Shown: piece after piece, positions 13,598 through 20,759 of the stretch | Layout: every line of letters begins with the position of its first letter | Numbering within the stretch: the stretch's first letter is position 1 | IMG/VR virus record: IMGVR_UViG_3300026077_000033 | Coordinates: 1-20,759 of that record | Origin: a virus | DNA: 20,759 nt | Direction: 5' to 3' (one strand) | The notes under the pieces: model-generated | What the model saw: only the letters and a program-made list of their open reading frames with translations | What the model was told of the DNA's origin: nothing | Database searches by the model: none | Program-made: the position numbers and the translations under genes

Positions 13598-14191
13598 TTA
13601 ACCTGCTTGGCCAGCACCTGTAACTCTGATAGACTGAACTGCAAATTCAACTGTATATTCTTCTATTGTATCACTTGAATCGTAAGATACATCAATACTT
13701 CCAACTGAAATTGGGAATATATCGATAAACTCATATTCCTTAAGAACTACGTTTGCATCTCCACTGTTATTAGTGCTTGCTACTTGTGATCCTCTACCAA
13801 GTTGGAATACTTTAGCATTCACCATATAAGATGATGGGTTTGTTGAACCCATGTTATCATCTAATGCTGCGATCTGTTGTGTCCACTCTTCAAATGCATT
13901 TCTGAATAAGAAGTCTTCATCGTTGATTACCGTAATAGTCCAGTTTTCAATTGTTCTATCACCAGCAACTTTAAAAATACGACCTCTAAATGGAACGTCT
14001 ATGTTAGCGATGGTTTGTGCTGGCATCTGTGCTGCTTTGCACAAAAATCCAAATCGCTCTGCTTGCCAAGGGAATGTTACACTCGCTGGTAAGTTTGTTA
14101 GTTCAACTTCAAATAAATTCGGTCTAGCACCGCCACCCAGTAATCTGGATTTAAATTGTGAGATTGTTCTATTGTCTCTTGTTTGGGCCAT
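13598..14191 (-). CDS. 19: gp19 tail tube protein
   Basis: This 197-residue protein (T4 gp19 163) builds the inner tube of the contractile tail. It matches T4 by eye: ARPNLFEVELTNL (T4 ARPNLFEVEISYL), FLCKAAQMPAQTI (FQCKATALPAGIV), VAGDRTIENWTITVINDEDF (VAGDRTFDDWTVTVMNDEAH), and FIDIFPISVGSIDVSYDSSD (IKGLWPTNVGELQLDWDSNN). It follows the sheath gene. The start has a strong GGAGG (14203-14207), and a TATAAATA octamer lies 25 bases upstream, suiting a protein made in high copy. Confidence 0.97.
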   Translation of the reverse strand: MAQTRDNRTISQFKSRLLGGGARPNLFEVELTNLPASVTFPWQAERFGFLCKAAQMPAQTIANIDVPFRGRIFKVAGDRTIENWTITVINDEDFLFRNAFEEWTQQIAALDDNMGSTNPSSYMVNAKVFQLGRGSQVASTNNSGDANVVLKEYEFIDIFPISVGSIDVSYDSSDTIEEYTVEFAVQSIRVTGAGQAG

Positions 14192-14215
14192 TGGTTTAGT
14201 TTCCTCCGATGATTG

Positions 14216-14223
14216 TATTTATA
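14216..14223 (-). promoter_or_regulatory. Late promoter octamer TATAAATA before gp19
   Basis: Exact TATAAATA on the minus strand, 25 bases before the tail tube start and three bases past the sheath gene stop. It provides independent late transcription of the tube gene. Confidence 0.78.
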
Positions 14224-14226
14224 AAG

Positions 14227-16479
14227 TTAAACGCGGCCAGCGACTTCTTCAAAACTGATTCCTGTTCTGGTTGCAACAAACGTTAGAGTAACGTAGTTGA
14301 TTGACTTCGCAGGTTTCAAGAAGATATCAGCTCTGAACTCATTATTATCAATAACATCAGGAGTGTTATTTGTGGTGTCGCAAACAACCAAGAATCCGTA
14401 GATACCTCGTTTTGCTTCGACATCTCTCAAATATGGTTCAACGATGTTTCTGAAGTTTGCTCTTGTTAATTCATCATTTAACTCAAAGAGTTGTGCTTCA
14501 GCAGCACTCTCAAGAGCTTGCTCAACTGTTAAGAATAAACGACGAACATTGATTCTATCGAATGCAGATGCAAATGCAAGTGCAGTTTTATCACCAAAGA
14601 GTAATGTTCCTACACCAGGTTTGGTGATAACAGAGTTAATTCTCTGAGGATATAGTTGATCTCTTTGATCTTTAGTTGGATTGTATGCTAGTTTGATAGC
14701 ATTATTGATCAAACCTCTTTGTTGCCCTGCTGGTGAGAACCAAGGATAAGCAACAAGATTTGTTCTACACATTAATCCAGCAATATCTCCATTTGTTGGA
14801 ACAAATTGGAATTCATTGTTGAATCTGTCATACATGTATTTGTATCCACTATCAAATACTGCATAAGAAGAACTTGTTAGTGGGCTAAAGAACTCAATCA
14901 AGTTAGATGTTTGAGTTGTTGTGTTTGTAACGTTTACTATGTCTGCTCTGTGTGGCCCGATAGTTGCCATACAATCCTTTCTCTCATTCGCAATAGCAAT
15001 TAATTTATTTGCTTTTGTTTGAGATTGATCTTTAGAACTGCAACCTGGCCCCATGATTAAGTAATCTACTTCTTCATCATCTTTATTAGCGAACAAGTCA
15101 TAAGATGTCATTAGATCACCTAATGTTGCTCTCATACCACCGTTACCACCGAGTGCTGGAATTCCTGCTTGATAATCTTCACCACCACCAAGTGTGTATG
15201 TTATATTACCGATAGCAGAGAATGTTGTTCCTTGTGCATTATTTCCCCATAATCCTTGAGCAGTTGTGAATGGAACAAAGTCAGTTCCAAATCCAGTTGC
15301 TAATGGTGTGGTTAAATGATAAGTATCTAATGCGTTAGATGGATTGAATCCTGCATATACATTTTCAGAGAAGTCTGCAATGTAATTCTTATAGTATGTT
15401 TTCTGAGGTGAATTTACAGATGAAACTGCATCAACTGCTTTTGAGAGACTTAAATGTTTCTCAAGAACATTACCTTTAATACCTGTTACTACTCCGAAGT
15501 CATCAACAACAGCGACATGAATTCCATCACCTTCACCATCTCTTTCTGATGAGTATACACTCGTTGTTGGTTTTGGTGCTAATGATTTCCAGAATATAGT
15601 TGCATTGTCTAAATCTAAAGTCTGTGAATTATACCAGTCAGAAACTGATACTACACTTGCAGAAACTGCAGTGTTTGCTGCATTTGGTTCACCAGTGTTG
15701 ATACCAGTGTTATTAACAAAGAACAATGTGTCGGATGCTTTGATTGATCCAAATCTTGTTCCCTCTGAATAATCTATCTTAGTTTCAGCATAAGAAGCAG
15801 TTCCACCAGCACCTGTTACACGGTGAGTAAGTTTAACATCGAATGTTGAACCACCAGCAGCTCCAGTTGCATCTGTAGAAACACCAGTAATAATTCCTTT
15901 TAAATATCCAGTAAATGTTGATGTTGTTCCTGCACCAGGTATGACTGCATCACTTACTGCGACTGTAACACCGTTACCAACCACACAACCGTAATCTAAA
16001 AGACTTGTTGTTGTGATACCGATTGTTTGATCTGCAGCATCGTCAATCACACAAACCTTTAATCCATTTGCCCATGAACCAGGAGTTTTTGCTGCCCAAT
16101 TATAATCAGCAGATGAAGTATAACTTGCATTATAATCGTCGTAATTCTTAATCTTTAAAGTTGTATCTGAGGCAACACCAACACCAGCGTTTGCTGTATT
16201 TAAGTTTGTGCTGTCTGTTCTTACTACTTTTAAAACACCACCATACGATAAGAATGATGATGCACTTTGCCAATATTCATACTGTGCGTCAGTTGAAAGT
16301 GGTTTACCAAAGACGTTTATTAAGTCTTCTTCTGTCGATACTTGTATAGGGTCATCAATGGGGCCTATTCTAAATGGGCCTGCTATCGCACCAATGTTAT
16401 CTAATACATTATCTGCTCTTCCTACTGTAAGATCAACCTCCCTGACTAATACGCCAGGAGATAATTGAGGAGTCGCCAT
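14227..16479 (-). CDS. 18: gp18 contractile tail sheath protein
   Basis: This 750-residue protein (T4 gp18 659) forms the contractile sheath around the tube. The N-terminus MATPQLSPGVLVREVDLT and the segment AGPFRIGPIDDPIQVSTEEDLINVFG are typical of the family. So are the C-terminal parts FDRINVRRLFLTVEQALESAAEAQLFELND, RANFRNIVEPYLRDVEAKRGI, and the ending TFVATRTGISFEEVAGRV. The middle (about residues 90-400) is Thr/Gly/Ser-rich and larger than in T4, consistent with the surface-exposed, variable protrusion domain. GGAGAC (16486-16491) is the ribosome binding site, and an AATAAATA octamer is 38 bases upstream. It lies between the large terminase and the tube gene, the standard order. Confidence 0.97.
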   Translation of the reverse strand: MATPQLSPGVLVREVDLTVGRADNVLDNIGAIAGPFRIGPIDDPIQVSTEEDLINVFGKPLSTDAQYEYWQSASSFLSYGGVLKVVRTDSTNLNTANAGVGVASDTTLKIKNYDDYNASYTSSADYNWAAKTPGSWANGLKVCVIDDAADQTIGITTTSLLDYGCVVGNGVTVAVSDAVIPGAGTTSTFTGYLKGIITGVSTDATGAAGGSTFDVKLTHRVTGAGGTASYAETKIDYSEGTRFGSIKASDTLFFVNNTGINTGEPNAANTAVSASVVSVSDWYNSQTLDLDNATIFWKSLAPKPTTSVYSSERDGEGDGIHVAVVDDFGVVTGIKGNVLEKHLSLSKAVDAVSSVNSPQKTYYKNYIADFSENVYAGFNPSNALDTYHLTTPLATGFGTDFVPFTTAQGLWGNNAQGTTFSAIGNITYTLGGGEDYQAGIPALGGNGGMRATLGDLMTSYDLFANKDDEEVDYLIMGPGCSSKDQSQTKANKLIAIANERKDCMATIGPHRADIVNVTNTTTQTSNLIEFFSPLTSSSYAVFDSGYKYMYDRFNNEFQFVPTNGDIAGLMCRTNLVAYPWFSPAGQQRGLINNAIKLAYNPTKDQRDQLYPQRINSVITKPGVGTLLFGDKTALAFASAFDRINVRRLFLTVEQALESAAEAQLFELNDELTRANFRNIVEPYLRDVEAKRGIYGFLVVCDTTNNTPDVIDNNEFRADIFLKPAKSINYVTLTFVATRTGISFEEVAGRV

Positions 16480-16516
16480 GCTTTTGTCTCCGTACCATTC
16501 TGTTTTAACTAGAAAT

Positions 16517-16524
16517 TATTTATT
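16517..16524 (-). promoter_or_regulatory. Late promoter octamer AATAAATA before gp18
   Basis: AATAAATA on the minus strand lies 38 bases before the sheath start, in the 56-base gap after the terminase gene. Confidence 0.58.
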
Positions 16525-16535
16525 AATTTGACCTT

Positions 16536-18191
16536 TTACATATATTCCCACATAAAAGACCTGTCTCCATACTCATCAGCCTTGTTCCAACGATCACCTT
16601 CCGCATCAACGAAACTATCATCATCTAACCCATCAATCATAAAACCAAATGGAGCCATATCCTGTTCTATTTGATTTTTTTGCTCTTCATATAATCGTTT
16701 CCTCACATCCTGATCAGTGAGTTCTTTGAAGTAATCATTCTGAACTAACCATGCATATATGACTAAACACATAGCAAGGTCATCATTCGCACCCTCCTCT
16801 GCCTCGAATGAATTATTCTTTTGTATGAAAGTTGTCAGTTCGGATATAATTTCATAGTCTTTGAATATAATCTTATCAGATTCAATTAGTGTTTTTAAGT
16901 TAAGAGATCCTACCTTTTTTACAGTCTTTGACATCTTAACTCCCATTTGAGTCTTCTTACCAGAGAATCCTTGACCAATGACTTGACCTGCTCTTCCTCT
17001 CATTGATGCCATCAACAGATTATCATATTCAAGATCATAATGAATGATTGATGCCACTTGATCACCAATGTCATTTACTTCACATAATATGAATGCTTTG
17101 TTATATTTTGTTGCCACCTCATATATTACACTTGGAAATAGCATTGGTTTGATTTGATTATTTCTATACTTACCAACAATTCTATGCGGAAACGTAGTAA
17201 TATCAATTAAAACAAATGCTGAATAGTCTTTCTCTACACCACGAGCAACGTCAACTGTTATCAAATAATCATGACCCATCATAGGGCATTCATATATATC
17301 TAATCCAGCATTTCTTTCCGAAGGTTCTTCATATACCATCGTTCTTAATTTAGATGGTGCAATTAATGTATCAACAGATCCTAAGAACTCACACTCAAAC
17401 TCAACCTTAAATTGTGCTTCTGATGTGTTTGCAATAGTTTGCTCTCTCCACACATCATCTCTACCTGGCACTTCAGACCAGTGAACATCAGTTGGTTTAT
17501 ATTCATTCTTTCCTCTTTCAGCATCATGCCACAGTCGGTAGAAGTGATTCATACCTCGTGGTGTAGATACAATTATTACTTTAGTACTTTGACCAGAACT
17601 AATAGTAGGATAAACAGAGGCAAAAAATTGATCAGCAATGTGATTTGGAATGAATGCAAATTCATCAAGAAAGATAACATTGTATGACCCGCCTCGTACA
17701 GCACTTGCAGAAGTTGAAGCAGCCAAGATTTTAGAACCATTTTCTAACTCCAGTGATCCTTTATTCCATGCAATAATACCTTGCTGCATCCATTTAGGCA
17801 AGTTTTCATATGCAAGTTGCAATCTACTTAATAAGTCTCTTGCAGTAGATGCTTTGTTAGCAAGTATTGCTATATTTACATTATCATTAAAAACTGCATA
17901 GTGCAACAGATAAGATACACAGGTAGTAGATTTACCTGTCTGTCGAGGCATCTTACAGATATTAAATCTATGCTCGTGGAAATTACTAATTAATTTCTCT
18001 TGGAAAGGGTATAAGTCAAAAGGCACTAAGCCCTCATCAAGAGAAACAATCTTTATATACTTCTTTGCAAAATAAACGGGATCTTCTTTACATGCAACAA
18101 ATTCTAAAATTTGTTCTTGTGTAAATTCAATATCGGTATTCGCTTTCTTTAGATTTGGATTACCGAGATAAATGTCGTCAACTGAAGGCAT
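16536..18191 (-). CDS. 17: gp17 large terminase subunit (packaging ATPase-nuclease)
   Basis: This 551-residue protein (T4 gp17 610) is the motor that pumps DNA into the prohead and cuts the concatemer. ATPase motifs: Walker A MPRQTGKST (81-89), Walker B VIFLDEFAF (172-180) and coupling motif STPRG (209-213). Nuclease acidic residues are Asp314 (TVDVARG), Glu371 (ILCEVND) and Asp470/471 (GANDDLAM). The 57-residue gap between the first two equals that of T4 Asp401 and Glu458. The C-terminus is acidic (DDDSFVDAEGDRWNKADEYGD). The ATG lies three bases after the stop of a 42-codon ORF. I see no late octamer directly before it; the ACTAAATA at 18683 would serve the group. Confidence 0.97.
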   Translation of the reverse strand: MPSVDDIYLGNPNLKKANTDIEFTQEQILEFVACKEDPVYFAKKYIKIVSLDEGLVPFDLYPFQEKLISNFHEHRFNICKMPRQTGKSTTCVSYLLHYAVFNDNVNIAILANKASTARDLLSRLQLAYENLPKWMQQGIIAWNKGSLELENGSKILAASTSASAVRGGSYNVIFLDEFAFIPNHIADQFFASVYPTISSGQSTKVIIVSTPRGMNHFYRLWHDAERGKNEYKPTDVHWSEVPGRDDVWREQTIANTSEAQFKVEFECEFLGSVDTLIAPSKLRTMVYEEPSERNAGLDIYECPMMGHDYLITVDVARGVEKDYSAFVLIDITTFPHRIVGKYRNNQIKPMLFPSVIYEVATKYNKAFILCEVNDIGDQVASIIHYDLEYDNLLMASMRGRAGQVIGQGFSGKKTQMGVKMSKTVKKVGSLNLKTLIESDKIIFKDYEIISELTTFIQKNNSFEAEEGANDDLAMCLVIYAWLVQNDYFKELTDQDVRKRLYEEQKNQIEQDMAPFGFMIDGLDDDSFVDAEGDRWNKADEYGDRSFMWEYM

Positions 18192-18194
18192 GGT

Positions 18195-18323
18195 TTAGAT
18201 CATGAATTTTTTGTCGTGTTCAATGGTTTTTTGTTGTAGTTCTAATGCTTTTTCTAATTTCTCTATTTTCTTTTTTAGAGTTTTGTTATCCTCTTGTTTG
18301 GATAATCGGTTCTCCTGAGTCAT
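18195..18323 (-). CDS. 42-residue coiled-coil ORF overlapping the upstream gene
   Basis: This short ORF reads MTQENRLSKQEDN, then a Lys/Glu/Leu-rich helix (LKKKIEKLEKALEL with QQKTIEHDKKFMI), stop TAA. Leucines and isoleucines spaced about every three or four residues give a strong coiled coil over residues 16-36. The first 38 bases overlap the end of the 125-residue gene in another frame, and its stop lies three bases before the gp17 ATG. It fills a gap that would otherwise be empty, which supports it being real. T4 places the small terminase gp16, with a coiled-coil core, directly before gp17, but this peptide is far shorter than gp16 (164 residues). No good Shine-Dalgarno is seen. Confidence 0.55.
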   Translation of the reverse strand: MTQENRLSKQEDNKTLKKKIEKLEKALELQQKTIEHDKKFMI

Positions 18324-18663
18324 ATTCCGATACTTGATAAGTAACGAGTTTAGAGCCAGGATACACTTTTCTCACTTGATCCTGAACTTCCTTTCTCGAT
18401 GGTTTTTTCACAGTGGGAAAGAACATTTTTATCATATATGTTCCTCCTCGCCATGCTACAGTTACTGCAATTATATTTCCTACTTTATTATAATCTGGTA
18501 GACGAGTTGCTTCGTATTGGATATTTGATTTGGGTGATTTAATTGGATCTGGTTTGATGATGTCAATTGTTTCAAACTCTCTCCACTGAATATCTCCAGT
18601 GGCATCTTCGACCTTAATGCCACAATTTTCTAATGCACCTACTTGTGCTGGAGACCATCCCAT
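18286..18663 (-). CDS. Unknown 125-residue protein upstream of the terminase
   Basis: I do not recognise this protein by function. It starts MGWSPAQVGALENCGI and is a soluble alpha/beta-type sequence. The centre is beta-like (NIIAVTVAWRGGTYMIKMFFP) and the C-terminus combines a basic helix with strands (SRKEVQDQVRKVYPGSKLV, then TYQVSEYDSGEPIIQTRG). The C-terminal pattern looks familiar from hypothetical proteins of cyanophages, but I cannot name a family. It does not resemble T4 gp16. Its 3' end overlaps the 42-residue ORF, and an ACTAAATA late-type octamer lies 20 bases before its start, so late expression with gp17 is likely. Confidence 0.82.
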   Translation of the reverse strand: MGWSPAQVGALENCGIKVEDATGDIQWREFETIDIIKPDPIKSPKSNIQYEATRLPDYNKVGNIIAVTVAWRGGTYMIKMFFPTVKKPSRKEVQDQVRKVYPGSKLVTYQVSEYDSGEPIIQTRG

Positions 18664-18681
18664 ATGAGTATCAATACTGTA

Positions 18682-19314
18682 TTATTTAGTATGTGGAATA
18701 TCTACATCATCGCATCCTGCGTATGAAGTAGATAGATCTGCACCTATATCACCACCCTTATCTGCACCGAACATGGTGACAAATCCAGCAGCAACCCAAC
18801 CAACAAATGGTATATTTGATAGTGCAGGAGCAGCCTGAGCACCAACAGCACCACCCACCATTCTACCAGTTCCTCTTCCAGATCCAGCAGCCTCTATACA
18901 TGCAATAGTCTTAGCACTGATTGTTGGAGCATCATCTCCTTTTGTATTCTGTGCAGATGGATCTATCCAAGCACTAGTGCTACTAACTGGCCCACCATGA
19001 TGAATTGCTCCATCCATTGTATACATTTCTGTTGTTTGTATATTTTCCTTCTTCATTCCTAAGAATCCACCTCTCCTCTCTATATCCTTTACATTCGACA
19101 TTACCAGAGGATCATTCGCTCTGTATAACATATCATATGAACCATCTGCATTGCTTACAACTCTATATGATGTATATGGGCCAACAGGGAGTGAGGGAAA
19201 CCGACTTTCCTCTGCATTTTTTCTAGCGATCATGCCAACCAATCCAACCTGAGTTAATGCAAATATAGCACCAAAACTCAATGCGAACAGTTTAACAGGC
19301 GATTTTATAGTCAT
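18682..19314 (-). CDS. Membrane-anchored protein of unknown function
   Basis: The ATG at 19314 gives 210 residues beginning MTIKSPVKLFALSFGAIFALTQ; the reading frame also extends to a TTG at 19347, but that lacks support. Residues 8-28 form one clear hydrophobic segment after two lysines, followed by RKN, so it is a signal anchor or uncleaved signal. The rest is probably a periplasm- or virion-facing domain, with a Gly/Ala-rich, zipper-like stretch (GRMVGGAVGAQAAPA) and a second hydrophobic part (IPFVGWVAAGFVTMFG) near residues 150-185. It lies between a fibre-like cluster and the packaging genes. Roles such as membrane contact during entry or superinfection exclusion are possible but not shown. 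Confidence 0.78.
   Translation of the reverse strand: MTIKSPVKLFALSFGAIFALTQVGLVGMIARKNAEESRFPSLPVGPYTSYRVVSNADGSYDMLYRANDPLVMSNVKDIERRGGFLGMKKENIQTTEMYTMDGAIHHGGPVSSTSAWIDPSAQNTKGDDAPTISAKTIACIEAAGSGRGTGRMVGGAVGAQAAPALSNIPFVGWVAAGFVTMFGADKGGDIGADLSTSYAGCDDVDIPHTK
18683..18690 (-). promoter_or_regulatory. Late promoter-like octamer ACTAAATA before the 125-residue gene
   Basis: ACTAAATA on the minus strand lies 20 bases before the start and overlaps the stop codon of the membrane-protein gene. It would transcribe the 125-residue gene, the 42-residue ORF and gp17. Part of the match is fixed by the Thr-Lys-stop codons, so it is weaker evidence than the intergenic sites. Confidence 0.4.
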
Positions 19315-19343
19315 TTTTGTCACTGTATGCTGACTTATATAGG

Positions 19344-19628
19344 TCAACCACCATTTCCACCGCCACCGTTTCCACCACCGCCATTACCACCAGAACCACC
19401 GTTTCCTCCATTCCCATTGCCACCATTGCCGTTTCCATTACCATTACCATTGCCATTACCATTACCAGCATCTGATCTATTATCAGGTGCTAAATATCCT
19501 CCTCTACCAACATGATATCCACCAGGTATCTTCTTACATTTCTTTTCATCAAAACAGTAATACTTACCTGGTGGGCATCTCTTCGCTGCTGCTTCTTCGA
19601 TGAATTTATTAAATTGTTTCATGTTCAT
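19344..19628 (-). CDS. Small Cys-containing protein with Gly/Asn repeat tail
   Basis: This 94-residue protein has two parts. Residues 1-54 (MNMKQFNKFIEEAAAKRC, PPGKYYCFDEKKCKKIPGGYH, then VGRGGYLAPDNRSD) contain three cysteines. They resemble a small module (CPPGKY.C...KKC..IP.GYHVG) that I recall from marine phage virion proteins. Residues 55-94 consist only of Gly and Asn plus one Ser, encoded by hexamer-like repeats. It starts just after the stop of the fibre-like gene (TAAAATG context), suggesting coupled expression. The tail could be a flexible linker or an exposed adhesive surface. Function unknown; a minor fibre or virion accessory protein is my best guess. Confidence 0.75.
   Translation of the reverse strand: MNMKQFNKFIEEAAAKRCPPGKYYCFDEKKCKKIPGGYHVGRGGYLAPDNRSDAGNGNGNGNGNGNGNGGNGNGGNGGSGGNGGGGNGGGGNGG
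19347..19466 (-). repeat. Simple Gly-Asn-coding repeat (GGTAAT-type units)
   Basis: 120 bases coding 40 residues of only Gly, Asn and one Ser. The first 42 bases are seven Gly-Asn units built from GGTAAT variants; the rest is GGN and GGGGN units. Six- and fifteen-base units keep the frame when copy number changes. Short-read assemblies may misjudge its length. Confidence 0.85.
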
Positions 19629-19629
19629 T

Positions 19630-20759
19630 TTAAACTGTGACTAGATCTTTGAGTATGGTGACTGTGGCAGATGATGCACTTCCCATTGTTATTTGGAATA
19701 AAACATTATCTCCACTGATTGTTCCAGAGAATGATCCTAACATAGATCCTGTAGCAATCGCGTTTTCTTCAACAACGGTGACTGTTGTTCCGTCATGTAT
19801 TAATGAGTATTTACCACTTTGGTAAGCTGACCCTTGAGTAACCACCACTTTGATAAATGCTGCTCTATAACTTGCCTTTGCAAATGATAGAACTGTAGTT
19901 GCACTTGTGGATGAAACTGCAGTGTCTTCCTCTGATGCACCTACACCTGTCAATCCTGAACCATCACCAACAAAACTTGTAGCAGTTACGATTCCAGCAG
20001 CAATATTACCATTAGTGAATACAGTTGCACCAGTGCTGACAGATAATTTAGTTCCATCAAAGGTTAATGATGATTCTCCATTTAATGTATTAGCAGTTCC
20101 TGAACCAGTTATTATTCTATTATCAGCATTTGTATTGATTGTTATTCCTGCTGGTAATCCTGTTAAGTTTGCTCCACTTCCTATAAAACTTGTTGCAGTC
20201 ACGATACCTGAGAAGGTGGCATTACCATTAGATGCAATCGTAGCAGCAGTTCCTACGTTTACTGCTGTTACTGTGATTGTTGGATTACCACTTAATCCTG
20301 CAGCAGTTCCTGAAGTATTTTGATTACCAGATTCGTTAACACCTGGTAAATTAATAGCAGCAGATCCATCAAATGATACACCACCAATATTTCTTGCAGT
20401 TTCTAATGCAGTGGCAGTATCAGCATTACCTGTTGTATCTTGGTTTAGTGTTGGTATTCTTGCTGCACCGAAAGTTCCCGAAGTTATCTTATCTGCTGCC
20501 AAACTAGGTATTTGAGATGCAGTCAATCCAGTTAATCCTGAACCACCACCTACAAAATTAGATGCAGTTACTATACCTGAGAAGGTTGCATTTCCATTGG
20601 ATGCTAGAGTTGCAGCAGTTCCTACCTTTAATCCACCAGTGGATGTTGTAACTCCTGAAACACTCAATGTTGTTGAAGAAACATGATCCGTGTTAGCTAC
20701 ACCAGTTAATCCTGATCCATCTCCAACAAAATTAGATGCAGTTACTATACCAGCAAATG
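19630..20759 (-). CDS. Tail fibre-like virion protein (partial, N-terminus beyond window)
   Basis: The frame is open to the window edge, so the 5' end is missing; 375 residues are visible. They hold four copies of a GIVTASNFVGDGSGLTGV-type unit. Fibre-type repeats known from marine myovirus tail fibres lie between them (NADTATALETARNIGG, VSFDGSAAINLPGVN, ITSGTFGAARIP). The last 110 residues (from about VGASEEDTAVSSTSATTVL) are a separate beta-rich domain seen, as I recall, at the end of many marine phage structural proteins; it may be a trimerising or host-contact tip. Thr, Ser, Gly and Ala dominate and there is no Cys, as usual for fibres. The 94-residue gene follows at once. Confidence 0.82.
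   Translation of the reverse strand, partial: FAGIVTASNFVGDGSGLTGVANTDHVSSTTLSVSGVTTSTGGLKVGTAATLASNGNATFSGIVTASNFVGGGSGLTGLTASQIPSLAADKITSGTFGAARIPTLNQDTTGNADTATALETARNIGGVSFDGSAAINLPGVNESGNQNTSGTAAGLSGNPTITVTAVNVGTAATIASNGNATFSGIVTATSFIGSGANLTGLPAGITINTNADNRIITGSGTANTLNGESSLTFDGTKLSVSTGATVFTNGNIAAGIVTATSFVGDGSGLTGVGASEEDTAVSSTSATTVLSFAKASYRAAFIKVVVTQGSAYQSGKYSLIHDGTTVTVVEENAIATGSMLGSFSGTISGDNVLFQITMGSASSATVTILKDLVTV
19942..20751 (-). repeat. Four dispersed copies of an 18-residue fibre repeat
   Basis: Copies at 20698-20751 (GIVTASNFVGDGSGLTGV), 20524-20577 (GIVTASNFVGGGSGLTGL), 20155-20208 (GIVTATSFIGSGANLTGL) and 19942-19995 (GIVTATSFVGDGSGLTGV), each 54 bases. DNA similarity is high, so recombination between copies could change fibre length. 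The two middle copies are each preceded by ASNGNATFS. Confidence 0.85.

Noticed and set aside
19315-19347. TTG start giving an 11-residue N-terminal extension of the membrane protein
   Set aside because: A TTG without a Shine-Dalgarno is less likely than the ATG at 19314, and the extension is not hydrophobic or family-like.
19327-19515. A Pro/Leu-rich open frame on the plus strand
   Set aside because: It is the antisense reading of the Gly/Asn repeat and has no start signals.
19344-19628. A possible CRISPR-like or tandem repeat array in the short repeats near 19350-19466
   Set aside because: The units are 6-15 base codon repeats without spacers and lie inside an open reading frame.
19907-20323. 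A 138-codon Pro/Val-rich open frame on the plus strand
   Set aside because: It is antisense to the fibre repeats; the Gly/Thr/Asn-rich coding strand leaves few stops on the other strand, and no gene in the window is on the plus strand.
1-20759. Search for tRNA genes, which T4-like phages often carry
   Set aside because: Gaps between genes are at most about 110 bases and none shows a cloverleaf or TTCGAATCC-type arm that I could identify.

Overview
The window is a gene-dense, AT-rich piece of a marine T4-like myovirus genome. Every gene I can support lies on the minus strand, so the map reads from position 20759 down to 1. The order (tail fibre-like gene, gp17, gp18, gp19, gp20, gp67-like, gp21, gp22, gp23, uvsY, uvsW, gp55, gp47, gp46) is the conserved structural and replication block of T4-like cyanophages and their relatives. 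A DUF3110-like gene, a family known mainly from cyanobacteria and their phages, and an Sm-like gene point to a phage of Prochlorococcus or Synechococcus. No photosynthesis gene is present to settle the host. I see no tRNA, rRNA, CRISPR array or insertion sequence, and no gene-free stretch longer than about 110 bases.

Layout in transcription order: (a) 20759-18286: the C-terminal part of a repeat-rich fibre-like protein, a 94-residue protein ending in a Gly/Asn repeat, a membrane-anchored protein and an unknown 125-residue protein. (b) 18323-18195: a 42-codon coiled-coil ORF overlapping the previous gene and ending just before the terminase. (c) 18191-13598: large terminase, tail sheath and tail tube. 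(d) 13542-7698: the head module, with portal, acidic gp67-like core protein, an unknown beta-rich protein, prohead protease, scaffold and major capsid protein, closed by a strong terminator. (e) 7631-6507: a flavin-dependent tryptophan-halogenase-like gene between that terminator and the next late promoter. (f) 6488-3425: a second tail-tube-fold protein, the recombination mediator UvsY, an HNH endonuclease and the helicase UvsW. (g) 3423-1: an Sm-like protein, then gp55 (late sigma), gp47, a DUF3110-like protein and gp46 (cut by the window edge).

Regulation can be partly read. Nine octamers resembling the T4/cyanophage late promoter (three TATAAATA, three AATAAATA, three ACTAAATA) each lie 20-39 bases upstream of a start codon, usually touching the end of the preceding gene. 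They precede the sheath, tube, portal, gp67-like, 192-residue, scaffold, tail-tube-like, uvsW and 125-residue genes. The late sigma gene gp55 instead has a near-consensus host-type promoter (TTGTCA, 17-base spacer, TATACT) that would also drive gp47, DUF3110 and gp46. This fits an early or middle operon that makes the sigma factor for the late promoters in the same window. Several junctions are TAATG or ATGA overlaps, suggesting translational coupling.

The most interesting points are the isolated halogenase cassette, the two-codon ATG-AAC-TAA minicistron with an ideal ribosome binding site before the tail-tube-like gene, the Sm-like gene next to the late sigma factor, the hidden coiled-coil ORF before the terminase with no recognisable gp16 beside it, and the HNH gene between uvsY and uvsW.
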